This document shows positions 46,175-55,384 of a DNA stretch of 64,000 bases, in pieces. The first letter of the stretch is position 1. Every line of letters begins with the position of its first letter. The notes below the pieces were generated by a model. It was not told where the DNA came from. It saw only the letters and a program-made list of their open reading frames with translations, and made no database searches. A program made the position numbers and the translations under genes. The stretch is taken from NCBI RefSeq assembly GCF_000812665.2, contig NZ_CP014327.1:2757501-2821500 (forward strand), in the 5' to 3' direction. The stretch is from Falsihalocynthiibacter arcticus. Lineage in GTDB: Bacteria > Pseudomonadota > Alphaproteobacteria > Rhodobacterales > Rhodobacteraceae.

Positions 46175-47335
46175 ATGCGCTTACCCACATATGAAAATAC
46201 GCTCAAAACCTACACATTGATTGGCGATCCATTGGTGCCGCAAGTGCCGTCGGTTCCTTTTACCCGCACAGCGTTTGCCGCCGCGCATGTGGTTTCTGAT
46301 CCGTTGGCCGAACGCGCGCCATGGGTGGGACGCCCTGCGGTGGATTGGGAAAATACACTTAAGTTTCGCCACACGCTTTGGGATCAGGGTCTCGGGTTGG
46401 CGGAAGCGATGGACACAGCCCAACGCGGGATGGGGGTTGATTGGCTCACAGCCAAGGAATTGATTGAACGCACGATGATCGAGGCCAAAGCGCATCCGTT
46501 AAAACCGCGCGTCGCCTGTGGTGCGGGCACCGATCAATACGACATCAGCGCGTTGACCTCCGAAGACATGCTCATTCGCGCCTATTCCGAACAAATGGAA
46601 GCGATTGAGGCGGCAGGTGGCCAAGTCATCATCATGGCAAGCCGCGCTATGGTTGCTGCGGGAACGGGTCCAGATTTCTATGCCCGTGTTTACGGTCGCT
46701 TGATTGAGCAGGCCAAGGAGCCAATCATCCTGCATTGGCTTGGCGATATGTTTGACGCGCACCTCAAAGGTTATTGGGGGGCGGATGATCTGGACGCCGC
46801 TGCGGACTCCGTTTTGGACATCATCACGGCGCATGAAGACAAGATCGACGGCATCAAAATATCGCTGCTGGAACAAAGCCGCGAGGAGGCCCTTCGGGCG
46901 CGTCTTCCAGAGTCTGTACGCCTTTATACCGGCGATGATTTTAACTATGCTGCCTTGATCGAAGGGGACGGAACACGGTTTTCACACGCTTTGCTCGGGA
47001 TATTTGCCGCCATCGCTCCCGCCGCCTCGCAAGCGCTTACGGCCTTGGCCAAGGGCGATTCCGCAACCTTCCATGCGCTTCTTGGCCCTACGGTTCCGCT
47101 CAGTCGAGAGATATTCAAAGCTCCGACGCAGTTCTATAAAGCAGGCATCGCTTTTCTCGCGTGGCTCAATGGCGCCCAGAGCCATTTTATTATGCCCGCT
47201 GGGTTCCAAGCCTCGCGTGAAATCGCGCACTACGCCGAGGTGTTTCGTTTGGCCGATCAGGCCCGCCTTCTTAGCCAGCCGGATTTGGCTGTCTATCGAA
47301 TGAAGCAACTTTTATCTCTGCATGGAATCGAATAA
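46175..47335 (+). CDS. DUF993 family protein (TIM-barrel, aldolase-like)
   Basis: A 386-residue cytoplasmic protein of the DUF993 family, distantly related to dihydrodipicolinate synthase-type aldolases. Conserved stretches seen are VACGAGTDQYD, ILHWLGDMFDAHLKGYWG, DGIKISLLEQ and LYTGDDFNYAALI. The lysine in KISLL may be the Schiff-base residue, by analogy with the DHDPS fold; this is inference. DUF993 genes often travel with Gfo/Idh dehydrogenases and sugar transporters, as here, but no reaction is known to me. It is a candidate carbon-carbon lyase of the pathway. Confidence 0.82.
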   Translation: MRLPTYENTLKTYTLIGDPLVPQVPSVPFTRTAFAAAHVVSDPLAERAPWVGRPAVDWENTLKFRHTLWDQGLGLAEAMDTAQRGMGVDWLTAKELIERTMIEAKAHPLKPRVACGAGTDQYDISALTSEDMLIRAYSEQMEAIEAAGGQVIIMASRAMVAAGTGPDFYARVYGRLIEQAKEPIILHWLGDMFDAHLKGYWGADDLDAAADSVLDIITAHEDKIDGIKISLLEQSREEALRARLPESVRLYTGDDFNYAALIEGDGTRFSHALLGIFAAIAPAASQALTALAKGDSATFHALLGPTVPLSREIFKAPTQFYKAGIAFLAWLNGAQSHFIMPAGFQASREIAHYAEVFRLADQARLLSQPDLAVYRMKQLLSLHGIE

Positions 47336-47345
47336 AGGTCATTGA

Positions 47346-48374
47346 ATGAACAAAAAGCCAACAATAATCGACGTCGCCGCCCATGCGGGCGTGTCAAAGT
47401 CGACCGTTTCGTTGGTGGTTCAAAACAGCCCCTTGGTCAAAGACGACACGCGCAAATTGGTGCAGGAGTCGATGAAAGCGCTCAATTATGTCCGCAATCG
47501 CGCCGCAGCAACGTTGCGCGGATCGGGCACGGGGCTTGTTGGACTTGTGATCAATGACCTGCGCAACCCGTTTTTCACCGAATTTGCAGCAAGCGCACAG
47601 ATGGCGTTTTCCGATCATGGGCTGGCCACGGTGATTGCGAATTCAAATGAAGACCCGAAAATTCAGCACCAAGTGATCCAATCCATGCTTGAACATGAGG
47701 TTTCCGCGCTTTTGATTTCTCCGTGTTATGGCGACACAAAAGGGACCTTTGATGCAATCGCGCAGTCGGGCATTCCAACCCTTCAGGTGTTGCGACAAGC
47801 GGATATGCGCGCGGATATTTTTCCGTTCTACTCGCTTGATTATGGTGCGGGCAGTCAGTTGGCGGTTGAGCACTTGATCGGTCAAGGCATTCGCGAGATT
47901 GCCTTTGTCGGCGGTGAAAAGGGCGTGGCCATCACTAGCGAACGCATGTCGGCCTATCAAACTGGGATAATTGATAAGGGCTTGCAGGGGCATGTTTTTC
48001 ACGGGCGGGCCACGCGGGTCTTTGGTCGGGAAGTCGCTTTTAAACTGCTCAGGGAGCATCCGACAGTCAAAGCGGCAATCTGTTTCAATGATCTCGTTGC
48101 CTTGGGGATGATGTCCGCATTTGCACAGTCGGGGGTCGTTGTTGGCAAGGATTTCTTTCTGATTGGGTTCGATGACATCGAAGAATGCAGCCACGTCTAT
48201 CCGCAGCTTAGCTCGGTTCATTGCGATATCGCGGAATTTGGGCGGCAAAGTTCGAGGATCGTTCTGGATTGGCTTGAAACGGGGATTCAGCCGATGTGCC
48301 CCGACCGTGCTCCGGTGCATCTGGAAATCAGACAGTCGAGCGTCGTGCCCTCATCTTTGCAATCACCAGAATAA
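47346..48374 (+). CDS. LacI-family transcriptional regulator
   Basis: A 342-residue LacI/GalR repressor. The N-terminal helix-turn-helix reads TIIDVAAHAGVSKSTVSLV and the hinge helix RAAATLRGSGTGLVGLV; a periplasmic-binding-protein-like effector domain follows (VVGKDFFLIGFDDIEECSHVYPQLSSV). It lies ten bases after the DUF993 gene in the same operon. The paired palindromes at 33096-33107 and 33127-33140 are its likely operators, so it should repress its own operon until a sugar or pathway intermediate binds. Confidence 0.92.
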   Translation: MNKKPTIIDVAAHAGVSKSTVSLVVQNSPLVKDDTRKLVQESMKALNYVRNRAAATLRGSGTGLVGLVINDLRNPFFTEFAASAQMAFSDHGLATVIANSNEDPKIQHQVIQSMLEHEVSALLISPCYGDTKGTFDAIAQSGIPTLQVLRQADMRADIFPFYSLDYGAGSQLAVEHLIGQGIREIAFVGGEKGVAITSERMSAYQTGIIDKGLQGHVFHGRATRVFGREVAFKLLREHPTVKAAICFNDLVALGMMSAFAQSGVVVGKDFFLIGFDDIEECSHVYPQLSSVHCDIAEFGRQSSRIVLDWLETGIQPMCPDRAPVHLEIRQSSVVPSSLQSPE

Positions 48375-48384
48375 GGAATTTCCC

Positions 48385-48693
48385 ATGTTGAAGCACTGTG
48401 TTTTCGTCGATTTTCAACCGCAATACACCCAAGAAGAGCGCGACGCCGTTTTGGCGGGGTTCGCCGAGGTGGCCGCAGATGTGCCCGGAATGCTGGACTA
48501 TTGCTTTGGCCCTAACCTCGATTTTGAGAATAAATCCCCAGCGTACCGCGATGGGTTTGTCGTGACGTTTGAAAATCGTGATGCCCTGTTGGCCTATGCA
48601 AACCACCCGCATCACATGGCCTTGGGCGCACGAATGGTCGCGATGTGCAACGGCGGATACGATGGAATTATTGTATTTGATTTAAGTGTTTGA
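48385..48693 (+). CDS. Dabb (stress-responsive alpha/beta-barrel) domain protein
   Basis: A 102-residue single-domain ferredoxin-like protein with the Dabb pattern (MLKHCVFVDFQPQYTQEER near the start, GFVVTFENRDALLAYANHPHH near the middle). Such proteins dimerise; some are small enzymes or carriers in catabolic operons, others of unknown use. An AAGGAA SD lies eight bases upstream, ten bases after the LacI gene. Being in this operon it probably acts on a pathway intermediate. Confidence 0.85.
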   Translation: MLKHCVFVDFQPQYTQEERDAVLAGFAEVAADVPGMLDYCFGPNLDFENKSPAYRDGFVVTFENRDALLAYANHPHHMALGARMVAMCNGGYDGIIVFDLSV

Positions 48694-48756
48694 GTTTTAA
48701 ACGGACTTATCTTCCCCCTAGTTTCGGGGGCGTTAAAGATGAAATTGGAGAAAGAA

Positions 48757-49443
48757 ATGGCCAAATATGCCTTTGAGATGCCTTTGGCTGCTGCGCTGCC
48801 TATTGTAGGTACTGATGCGCTCTTCCCCGTAAGGCGAGTATATTGCATTGGTCGCAACTACGCCGCACATGCGCTTGAAATGGGCCACGACCCAGATCGA
48901 GAACCGCCCTTTTTCTTTCAGAAAAACCCGAACAACCTTGATGCTTCGGGCGTGTTTTCCTATCCGTCTCAATCTAGGGATGTGCATCACGAAATCGAAA
49001 TGGCCGTGATGTTGAAGTCTGGCGGCAGTAATATTCCTGTGGCCGAAGCGATGGCCTATGTGTTTGGCTACGGCGTGGCCCTCGACATGACGTGCCGTGA
49101 TTTGCAGGCGCGCATGAAGAAAATGGGTCGCCCGTGGGAAATCGGCAAAGCTTTTGAGCATTCCGCGCCGATCACTCAAGTTTACCCTGCTTCAACGGTT
49201 GGCCATCCTGACCAAGGGCGCGTTGAATTGAAGGTGAATGGCGATATTCGTCAAGAGGGCAACCTGAACCAAATGATCTGGAAGGTGCCGGAAATGATTT
49301 CCTATTTGTCGGAGTACTTCGAACTTGCACCGGGCGATGTTATTCTCACGGGAACGCCTGCTGGGGTTGGACCCGTTGAGGTCGGGGATATTATGGAGGC
49401 CACAATCGAGGGCATGGGAAAGCTGGTCGTAACGGTCGTTTGA
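48757..49443 (+). CDS. Fumarylacetoacetate hydrolase family protein
   Basis: A 228-residue FAH-family hydrolase/decarboxylase. Seen are YCIGRNYAAHALEMG, the metal ligands in HHEIEMAVMLKSGG, and TGTPAGVGPVEVGD. The family cleaves carbon-carbon bonds of diketo acids (acylpyruvates, 2,4-diketo-3-deoxy acids). ATG 48757 is chosen: GGAG lies nine bases upstream, inside the longer version that starts at 48739. It is the last gene of the LacI operon; a release of pyruvate from a diketo acid would suit a sugar-acid pathway. It is not the fahA of homogentisate degradation (31790-33051). Confidence 0.85.
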   Translation: MAKYAFEMPLAAALPIVGTDALFPVRRVYCIGRNYAAHALEMGHDPDREPPFFFQKNPNNLDASGVFSYPSQSRDVHHEIEMAVMLKSGGSNIPVAEAMAYVFGYGVALDMTCRDLQARMKKMGRPWEIGKAFEHSAPITQVYPASTVGHPDQGRVELKVNGDIRQEGNLNQMIWKVPEMISYLSEYFELAPGDVILTGTPAGVGPVEVGDIMEATIEGMGKLVVTVV

Positions 49444-49593
49444 CACGCTACTTGTGTGCGCAAACACATTTACGTAGGGTTGCCAATCAGACTTTGGCGC
49501 GGACTCATCACGTTTTCGATAGTTGACGCTCGCAAGTGTGGCGGTAAAACTGTTTCCAACTAAAAAGTCAAAAAATTCCACGGGAGATACTCA

Positions 49594-51174
49594 ATGAAAT
49601 CGACAAGTTTTATGCTGAGCACGGCCTTAACGGGACTGTTTGCTTTGACCGCGACACAAGGTTCCGCAGAAACATTTCGTTGGGCCTCAACGACGGATGC
49701 GCAAACGATGGACCCACATGCCGTTAATTCGACACCTGTCCTTTCATTTCTGAATAATATCTATGAAGGGCTTGTGCGTCGTGGCCGCGACATGACGATT
49801 GAACCCTCGTTGGCCGTCTCTTGGGAGCCTCTATTTGGCGAAAATGGATGGCGTTTCAACTTGCGCGAAGGAGTGACCTTTCAGGATGGCTCCGCGTTTA
49901 ATGCGCAAGACGTTTTGTTTTCGTACCAACGGGCTTCCGATGAGGCGGCGGACACGCGGTCTTGGTTTGCACCAGTAACCGAAGTGCGGATCGTGGATGA
50001 CTACACCATTGATTTCATAACCGAAGCGCCAAATCCGTTGTTTCCAGACAGCATCGCGAACTTCATGATCCTCGATCAGGATTGGGCCGAGAGCAATGAT
50101 GCAAGCCTTCCCGCCCGCGACGCCGAGAATTTCGCCACGATGAACGCCAACGGAACAGGGGCCTTTGCCTTGGCTAGTCGCGATCCCGGTGTTGAAACAC
50201 GTCTGACGCCAAATGCCACATGGTGGGGCGACGTCGAGCACAATGTGACGGAGGCGATCTTTACGCCCATCGGCAATTCGTCTACCGGATTGGCGGCTTT
50301 GCTTTCAGGAGAAATTGACTTCATCCAACCCATTCCATTGCAGGATGCGGAACAAGTCGAAGGCCGCGATGGCTTTAAGGTTTTGGAAGGCGAAGAAACC
50401 CGCGTGATCATGTTTGGTTTTGGACATGAGCACGACGCGTTGCTGTATTCTTCTGATGTCACTGATGCCAACCCCTTTCAGGACTCCAAAGTCCGGCTTG
50501 CTGCGGCCCATGCAATTGACATGGATGCCATTGATCGCGTCATCTTTCGCGGGAAAATTGAGGCGGCCAATCAGTTGGTACCTGAAGGCATTTCCGGCTA
50601 CTCAAACGCCCACACCAACCGGCCGGAATACAATCCCGAACGCGCAAAAGAATTGCTGGCCGAGGCCGGCTATCCCGACGGATTTTCCTTCGGTCTGAAA
50701 TGTACAAACGACCGTTACATCAACGACGAAGCCCTCTGTCGCGCCGCCGCATCCATGTTTGCCGCTGTGGGTCTGAATGCCGAGTTGAGTACCGGACCCG
50801 TGCGCGATTACTGGACACAACTTCGCGAAGACGATTTCGATATGTTCTTGTTGGGTTGGTCCCCCGGCACGTTCGACGCCGAGCACCCGATCCGCTTTTT
50901 GCTGAACTCGCAAGACGATGAGAAAAAGCTCGGATCGTGGAACTTTGGCAACTATTCCAATGCACGCGTCGATGAATTGCTGCCACTGATCCAAGAGGAA
51001 ATCGACCCAACTACACGTCAGACTATGATCGACGAAATCGTTGAGATCACCCAAAACGAGGTGGCCTATATTCCCCTTTATACCCAGCCGCTCATCTGGG
51101 CATCCAAAGACAATATCGACCTTACCCAACGCGCGGATAACTTCTTTATCTTGCGCTGGGTGACAGTGAACTAA
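49594..51174 (+). CDS. Peptide/opine ABC transporter substrate-binding protein (DppA-type)
   Basis: A 526-residue family 5 extracellular solute-binding protein. A signal peptide (MKSTSFMLSTALTGLFALTATQGSA) is followed by the family's mature start, ETFRWASTTDAQTMDPHAV. Other marks are YEGLVRRGRDMTIEPSLAVSWE and SWFAPV. A GGGAG SD precedes the ATG. It delivers di/oligopeptides or related compounds to the permeases that follow. The ligand is not known; the nearby 5-oxoproline genes make a pyroglutamyl or glutamyl peptide conceivable. Confidence 0.92.
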   Translation: MKSTSFMLSTALTGLFALTATQGSAETFRWASTTDAQTMDPHAVNSTPVLSFLNNIYEGLVRRGRDMTIEPSLAVSWEPLFGENGWRFNLREGVTFQDGSAFNAQDVLFSYQRASDEAADTRSWFAPVTEVRIVDDYTIDFITEAPNPLFPDSIANFMILDQDWAESNDASLPARDAENFATMNANGTGAFALASRDPGVETRLTPNATWWGDVEHNVTEAIFTPIGNSSTGLAALLSGEIDFIQPIPLQDAEQVEGRDGFKVLEGEETRVIMFGFGHEHDALLYSSDVTDANPFQDSKVRLAAAHAIDMDAIDRVIFRGKIEAANQLVPEGISGYSNAHTNRPEYNPERAKELLAEAGYPDGFSFGLKCTNDRYINDEALCRAAASMFAAVGLNAELSTGPVRDYWTQLREDDFDMFLLGWSPGTFDAEHPIRFLLNSQDDEKKLGSWNFGNYSNARVDELLPLIQEEIDPTTRQTMIDEIVEITQNEVAYIPLYTQPLIWASKDNIDLTQRADNFFILRWVTVN

Positions 51175-51198
51175 GAAAAATATCGAGAAATCAAGGCG

Positions 51199-52173
51199 AT
51201 GGCATTGTTTATATTCAAGCGGTTGATCCAATCCGTATTTGTGATGATCGCCGTCGCCTTTTTGGCTTTCTCGCTATTTCGCTTCGTTGGCGATCCGGTG
51301 AGCCAAATGACGGGGGTCGAGACTTCGGTCGCCGACCAAGACAGACTGCGCGAGGAATTGGGGCTGAATGATCCAATTGTTGCGCAGTTTTATCGCTTCA
51401 CCAGTGATCTGCTGCATGGGGAGTTCGGCTATTCCTACCGAACGCGCCAACCCGTGGCCTCCATGATTGCCACACGTATTCCTGCGACGCTCGAGCTTGG
51501 GGTTGTTGCCCTGCTGATTTCGCTGCTCGTTGGTATTCCGGCGGGTGTCTTTACCGCCCTACGGCCAAAGGGTCTCACAAGCCAAACGATCCTTCTGACA
51601 ACCCTTGTCGGGGTGTCCATTCCGACCTTTGTTATTGGCATTCTCTTGATCTTTCTGTTCGGGGTTCAGCTGGGTTGGTTGCCGACATTCGGACGGGGAG
51701 GGACCGTTCAAATTGGTGGCTGGACCTCGTCGCTCTTTACTTTAGATGGCTGGAGGTCGCTCCTTTTGCCTGCGCTGACCTTGGGCATTTACCAACTCAC
51801 ATTGACAATGCGATTGGTGCGCGCGGAAATGATGGAAGTGATGCAATCGGATTATATCCGCTTTGCCACCGCGCGCGGCATTCCGTATCGTTCACTGTAT
51901 TTCCGCCATGCTTTGGCCAATACGATGATCCCCGTTATCACGATCATTGGCTTGCAATTCGGCGGCGTGATCGCCTTTTCCATCGTCACCGAAAGCGTGT
52001 TCCAATGGCCGGGGATGGGGCTTTTGTTCCTTGAATCCATTCGGTTTGTCGATATTCCGGTGATGGGCGTTTATTTAGTTGTCATCGCCTTTTTCTTTGT
52101 CCTCGTGAACTTACTGGTCGATTTATTATACTTCGCCATTGATCCACGGTTGCGCGTGAAGGAGGACGTCTGA
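51199..52173 (+). CDS. Peptide ABC transporter permease (DppB-type)
   Basis: A 324-residue permease with six membrane segments, an N-terminal ALFIFKRLIQSVFVMIAVAFLAFSLF start, the long periplasmic loop typical of DppB, and the coupling segment DYIRFATARGIPYRSLYFRHALANTMIP. The TGA overlaps the next ATG by one base (TGATG). Confidence 0.92.
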   Translation: MALFIFKRLIQSVFVMIAVAFLAFSLFRFVGDPVSQMTGVETSVADQDRLREELGLNDPIVAQFYRFTSDLLHGEFGYSYRTRQPVASMIATRIPATLELGVVALLISLLVGIPAGVFTALRPKGLTSQTILLTTLVGVSIPTFVIGILLIFLFGVQLGWLPTFGRGGTVQIGGWTSSLFTLDGWRSLLLPALTLGIYQLTLTMRLVRAEMMEVMQSDYIRFATARGIPYRSLYFRHALANTMIPVITIIGLQFGGVIAFSIVTESVFQWPGMGLLFLESIRFVDIPVMGVYLVVIAFFFVLVNLLVDLLYFAIDPRLRVKEDV

Positions 52174-53075
52174 TGTTGGGGCGTATTTGGCGAAGCGACG
52201 GGATGTGGCTTTTCTGGCGTAGCCCTGCGGCGGTTTTGGCGGCGATTGTTGCCATTGTGATTATCGGTGGCGCGCTTCTCTCGCCTTGGATTGTTGCGAC
52301 CAGCCCCTATGATCTCGCGTCGTTTTCGCTGATGGATGGCCTCCTGCCTCCGCTTTGGCAGGGGGGCGATCCGCGCTTTCCGTTGGGGACGGACGATCAG
52401 GGGCGGGATATGATCGCGGCGATACTCTTTGGCGCACGACTGTCGCTCACCATCGGGTTGATGGCGATGGCGATTGCCTCGGTGCTCGGCATTGGGCTTG
52501 GCCTTGCCGCGGGGTATTTCGGCGGCCGGTTTGATGCCATTGTAATGCGTATTGCCGATGTACAACTGGCGCTTCCCGCGATCCTGACGGCACTTTTGAT
52601 TGATGGAATTTCGCGCGGATTATTGCCGCCGGATGTTCAACAGAGCTTTCGCGTGGCGGTTTTGACACTGGCCATTGCGCTATCCCTTTGGGTGAATTTT
52701 GCCCGCACGGCACGGGCATCGGTTTTTGTGGAACGCAACAAAGATTACGTTCAAGCGGCGATCATGATGGGGCAACATCCTTTGCGGGTGATGACGTATC
52801 ACATCCTGCCCAATATCCTCGGCCCGCTGTTGGTCATCATGACGGTCGACCTTGCTTCGGCGATTTTGCTTGAGGCGACCTTGTCCTTCCTCGGCATCGG
52901 CCTCCCCGCCGACAGCCCCTCTCTCGGCACCTTGATCCGCATTGGTATGCAGTTTTTACTGTCGGGTGAGTGGTGGATTCTCTGGGTGCCCACGCTGTTC
53001 CTTGTGGCGCTTGTGGTGTCGATTAACATCCTTGGCGATTTTCTGCGCGACGTTTTTAATCCGAAGGTGCGATGA
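52173..53075 (+). CDS. Peptide ABC transporter permease (DppC-type)
   Basis: A 300-residue partner permease: N-terminal cytoplasmic part (MLGRIWRSDGMWLFWRSPAAVLAA), LGTDDQGRDMIAAILFGARLSL, which is the DppC hallmark, and a coupling loop NKDYVQAAIMMGQHPLRVMTYHILPN. Its stop overlaps the ATPase ATG. Confidence 0.92.
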   Translation: MLGRIWRSDGMWLFWRSPAAVLAAIVAIVIIGGALLSPWIVATSPYDLASFSLMDGLLPPLWQGGDPRFPLGTDDQGRDMIAAILFGARLSLTIGLMAMAIASVLGIGLGLAAGYFGGRFDAIVMRIADVQLALPAILTALLIDGISRGLLPPDVQQSFRVAVLTLAIALSLWVNFARTARASVFVERNKDYVQAAIMMGQHPLRVMTYHILPNILGPLLVIMTVDLASAILLEATLSFLGIGLPADSPSLGTLIRIGMQFLLSGEWWILWVPTLFLVALVVSINILGDFLRDVFNPKVR

Positions 53076-54772
53076 TGCTGGAAGTTTCAGGTCTTACTGT
53101 CGAATTTCCGGGGCGTCATGGGGTTTTTACCGCCATTGAGGACGTGTCCCTGACGATTGCTCCGGGGGAAATCCATGGGCTTGTCGGTGAAAGCGGGGCG
53201 GGGAAATCGACCATCGGCGCGGCCATAATCGGCTTGCTACAGCCTCCCGGTCGGATTGCTGCGGGCACATTAACGTTGGATCAAACCGACCTGCGCGGCC
53301 TCTCGCCAAATGAGGCGCATAACGTGCGTGGTAAGCGTATTTCGATGATCTTTCAAGATCCGCAAACCAGCCTCAATCCGTTGATGACAATTGAAGATCA
53401 ATTGATCGAGACCATCCTCGCGCATGAACGGATCGACGCCAGCGAGGCCCGACAACGGGCGATCGACCTGCTCGAAGAAATTGGCATTGAAAACGCAGCG
53501 CAGCGCATCCGCGCTTATCCGCACCAGTTTTCGGGCGGGATGCGGCAGCGGGTTGTGATTGCTTTGGCGCTTTGTACGAACCCTGAATTGATCATTGCGG
53601 ACGAACCCACAACCGCATTGGACGTTGCCGTTCAAAGCCAAGTTTTGGAACTAATACGCAGAACAGCAGACACCCGTGGCATTGGTTTTCTCCTAATCAC
53701 CCATGACATCGGCGTCATCGCCCAAATCACCGATCAGGTGACCGTGCTGCGCGGGGGAAAAGTGGTTGAAACGGGGCCAACCGAGCAAGTTCTTGGCGCG
53801 CCGCAACATGAATATACCCAAGCCTTGATGGCGGCGGTTCCTCCGCTAGATCATAAAATGCAACGCTTCCTTGTGCCAGAAAGTACCTTGCCGTCTACGG
53901 CGCAGGCGAGCGAGGATGCGAGCGAATGGCTTCGGCAAGGCGCGCAAACCTTGGGCGAAGGCTTGGACGTCACAGATATTACGGTGCGTTTTTTCGGAAC
54001 TCGCACGAGCCTTTTTAAGAAACCTGCGCCCCTCGTCGCATTGGATAACGTGTCATTTTTGGTCAAGCCGGGAAGCGTTACGGGACTGGTCGGCGAAAGT
54101 GGGTCAGGGAAATCGACGCTTGCACGGGTGATCTCTGGGATGATCCAACCCGCAACAGGGCACATGCGCCTTGGCGATGAAGCGTTGCCACTCGCACGAG
54201 ATCGTGGTCGAAAAGATCCCTCTCGCAGGTTGATACAGATGGTCTTTCAAGACCCCTATTCTAGCTTGAACGGACGGCATCGGATTGGAGCGATCTTGTC
54301 GGAACCGCTATCCTTATATGGGCTTGAACCAGATGCCCAGCGACGGCGGGCACTATGTGCCGCGATGATCTCATTGGTGGGCTTGCCAGCGGACACAATC
54401 GACCGTTATCCGCATCAGTTTTCCGGCGGCCAACGTCAACGGATCGCCGTTGCGCGGTCGCTCTTGGCGCGTCCGCGAGTGCTGATTTGCGATGAGCCGA
54501 CCTCGGCGTTGGATGTGTCCATTCAAGCGCAAATCCTTAATCTGCTCAAAGATTTGCAGGATCGCTTTGGGCTAACGATCCTATTCATTAGCCATAACCT
54601 CGCCGTGGTGCGGCAGATGGCCGATGATGTTGTTGTTTTGAAGGGCGGGCAAGTGATTGAGGCGAGCCCCTCTGAGCAGTTCTTTGAAAATCCTCAAAGC
54701 GACTATTCCAAAAGCCTCTTGTCCCTCACGCCGTCAATGTCGTTACGAAAACCCTCGCATTCGGTCGGGTAA
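53072..54772 (+). CDS. Fused peptide ABC transporter ATP-binding protein (DppD-DppF)
   Basis: A 566-residue double ATPase. Domain 1 (about residues 1-265) has [24 protein letters not shown] and [12 protein letters not shown]; domain 2 (about 305-555) has [24 protein letters not shown] and [12 protein letters not shown]. Both sites look functional. This single-chain form replaces separate DppD and DppF. It is the last gene of the transporter operon. Confidence 0.93.
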   Translation: MMLEVSGLTVEFPGRHGVFTAIEDVSLTIAPGEIHGLVGESGAGKSTIGAAIIGLLQPPGRIAAGTLTLDQTDLRGLSPNEAHNVRGKRISMIFQDPQTSLNPLMTIEDQLIETILAHERIDASEARQRAIDLLEEIGIENAAQRIRAYPHQFSGGMRQRVVIALALCTNPELIIADEPTTALDVAVQSQVLELIRRTADTRGIGFLLITHDIGVIAQITDQVTVLRGGKVVETGPTEQVLGAPQHEYTQALMAAVPPLDHKMQRFLVPESTLPSTAQASEDASEWLRQGAQTLGEGLDVTDITVRFFGTRTSLFKKPAPLVALDNVSFLVKPGSVTGLVGESGSGKSTLARVISGMIQPATGHMRLGDEALPLARDRGRKDPSRRLIQMVFQDPYSSLNGRHRIGAILSEPLSLYGLEPDAQRRRALCAAMISLVGLPADTIDRYPHQFSGGQRQRIAVARSLLARPRVLICDEPTSALDVSIQAQILNLLKDLQDRFGLTILFISHNLAVVRQMADDVVVLKGGQVIEASPSEQFFENPQSDYSKSLLSLTPSMSLRKPSHSVG

Positions 54773-54865
54773 TTCACGTGTATTTTTGCTGTTAGAAAGC
54801 TTGCGAATGCGAAGTATTAGTCGCATTATGTTGATACTTTATCTTTAATTTATCTGCGAGTTACT

Positions 54866-55384
54866 ATGACCATGCCCCCGAATAATCGCCGTATTGTTTC
54901 ATCCCGTCACTTGGCGGAGGGCGATGGCTGGGAGGCGTCGGAGTTTGAATACGGGCTGATCATTGCTCATAACGCTTTCAATCGTTGGATGCAGCGCTGT
55001 ATGACGGCGGCGGGTATGCCCGAATTGTCACCGCTCGAAATTCTGGTGCTGCACAATACCAATCATCGGGATCGTGAAAAGCGCCTTACCGATATTGCGT
55101 TTTTACTGAATATTGAGGATTCCCATACGGTAACCTACGCCCTGCGAAAACTGTTAAAGCTTGGGCTGCTGACTTCGGAAAAGCGTGGTAAAGAGGTGTT
55201 TTACAAGGCGTCGGACACGGGCCAAGAGTTGTGCCAACGCTACCGTGATGTGCGGGCGCAATGCCTACTCGAATCCTTGCCCCATTCGGGATTGGCGGGC
55301 GAAGAGTTGCGAGAGATTGCTGCCGCGCTTCGGGCTATGTCGGGCCTTTTTGATCAAGCCAGTCGCGCGGCAGCCTCGCTTTAG
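54866..55384 (+). CDS. MarR-family winged-helix regulator
   Basis: A 172-residue MarR-type protein. Helices at PLEILVLHNTNHRD precede the DNA-binding part (LTDIAFLLNIEDSHTVTYALRKLLKLGLL) and the wing (TSEKRGKEVFYKASDTG). It lies between the peptide transporter and the TRAP genes, converging with the TRAP large subunit so that their 3' ends overlap by four bases. A palindrome between dctP and pxpB (58298-58310) is a possible operator. It may control the TRAP/5-oxoprolinase genes; this is inferred from position. Confidence 0.85.
   Translation: MTMPPNNRRIVSSRHLAEGDGWEASEFEYGLIIAHNAFNRWMQRCMTAAGMPELSPLEILVLHNTNHRDREKRLTDIAFLLNIEDSHTVTYALRKLLKLGLLTSEKRGKEVFYKASDTGQELCQRYRDVRAQCLLESLPHSGLAGEELREIAAALRAMSGLFDQASRAAASL

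Noticed and set aside
48714-48730. CCCCC-N7-GGGGG hairpin after the Dabb gene
   Set aside because: Only five base pairs and no T run; too weak to call a terminator.
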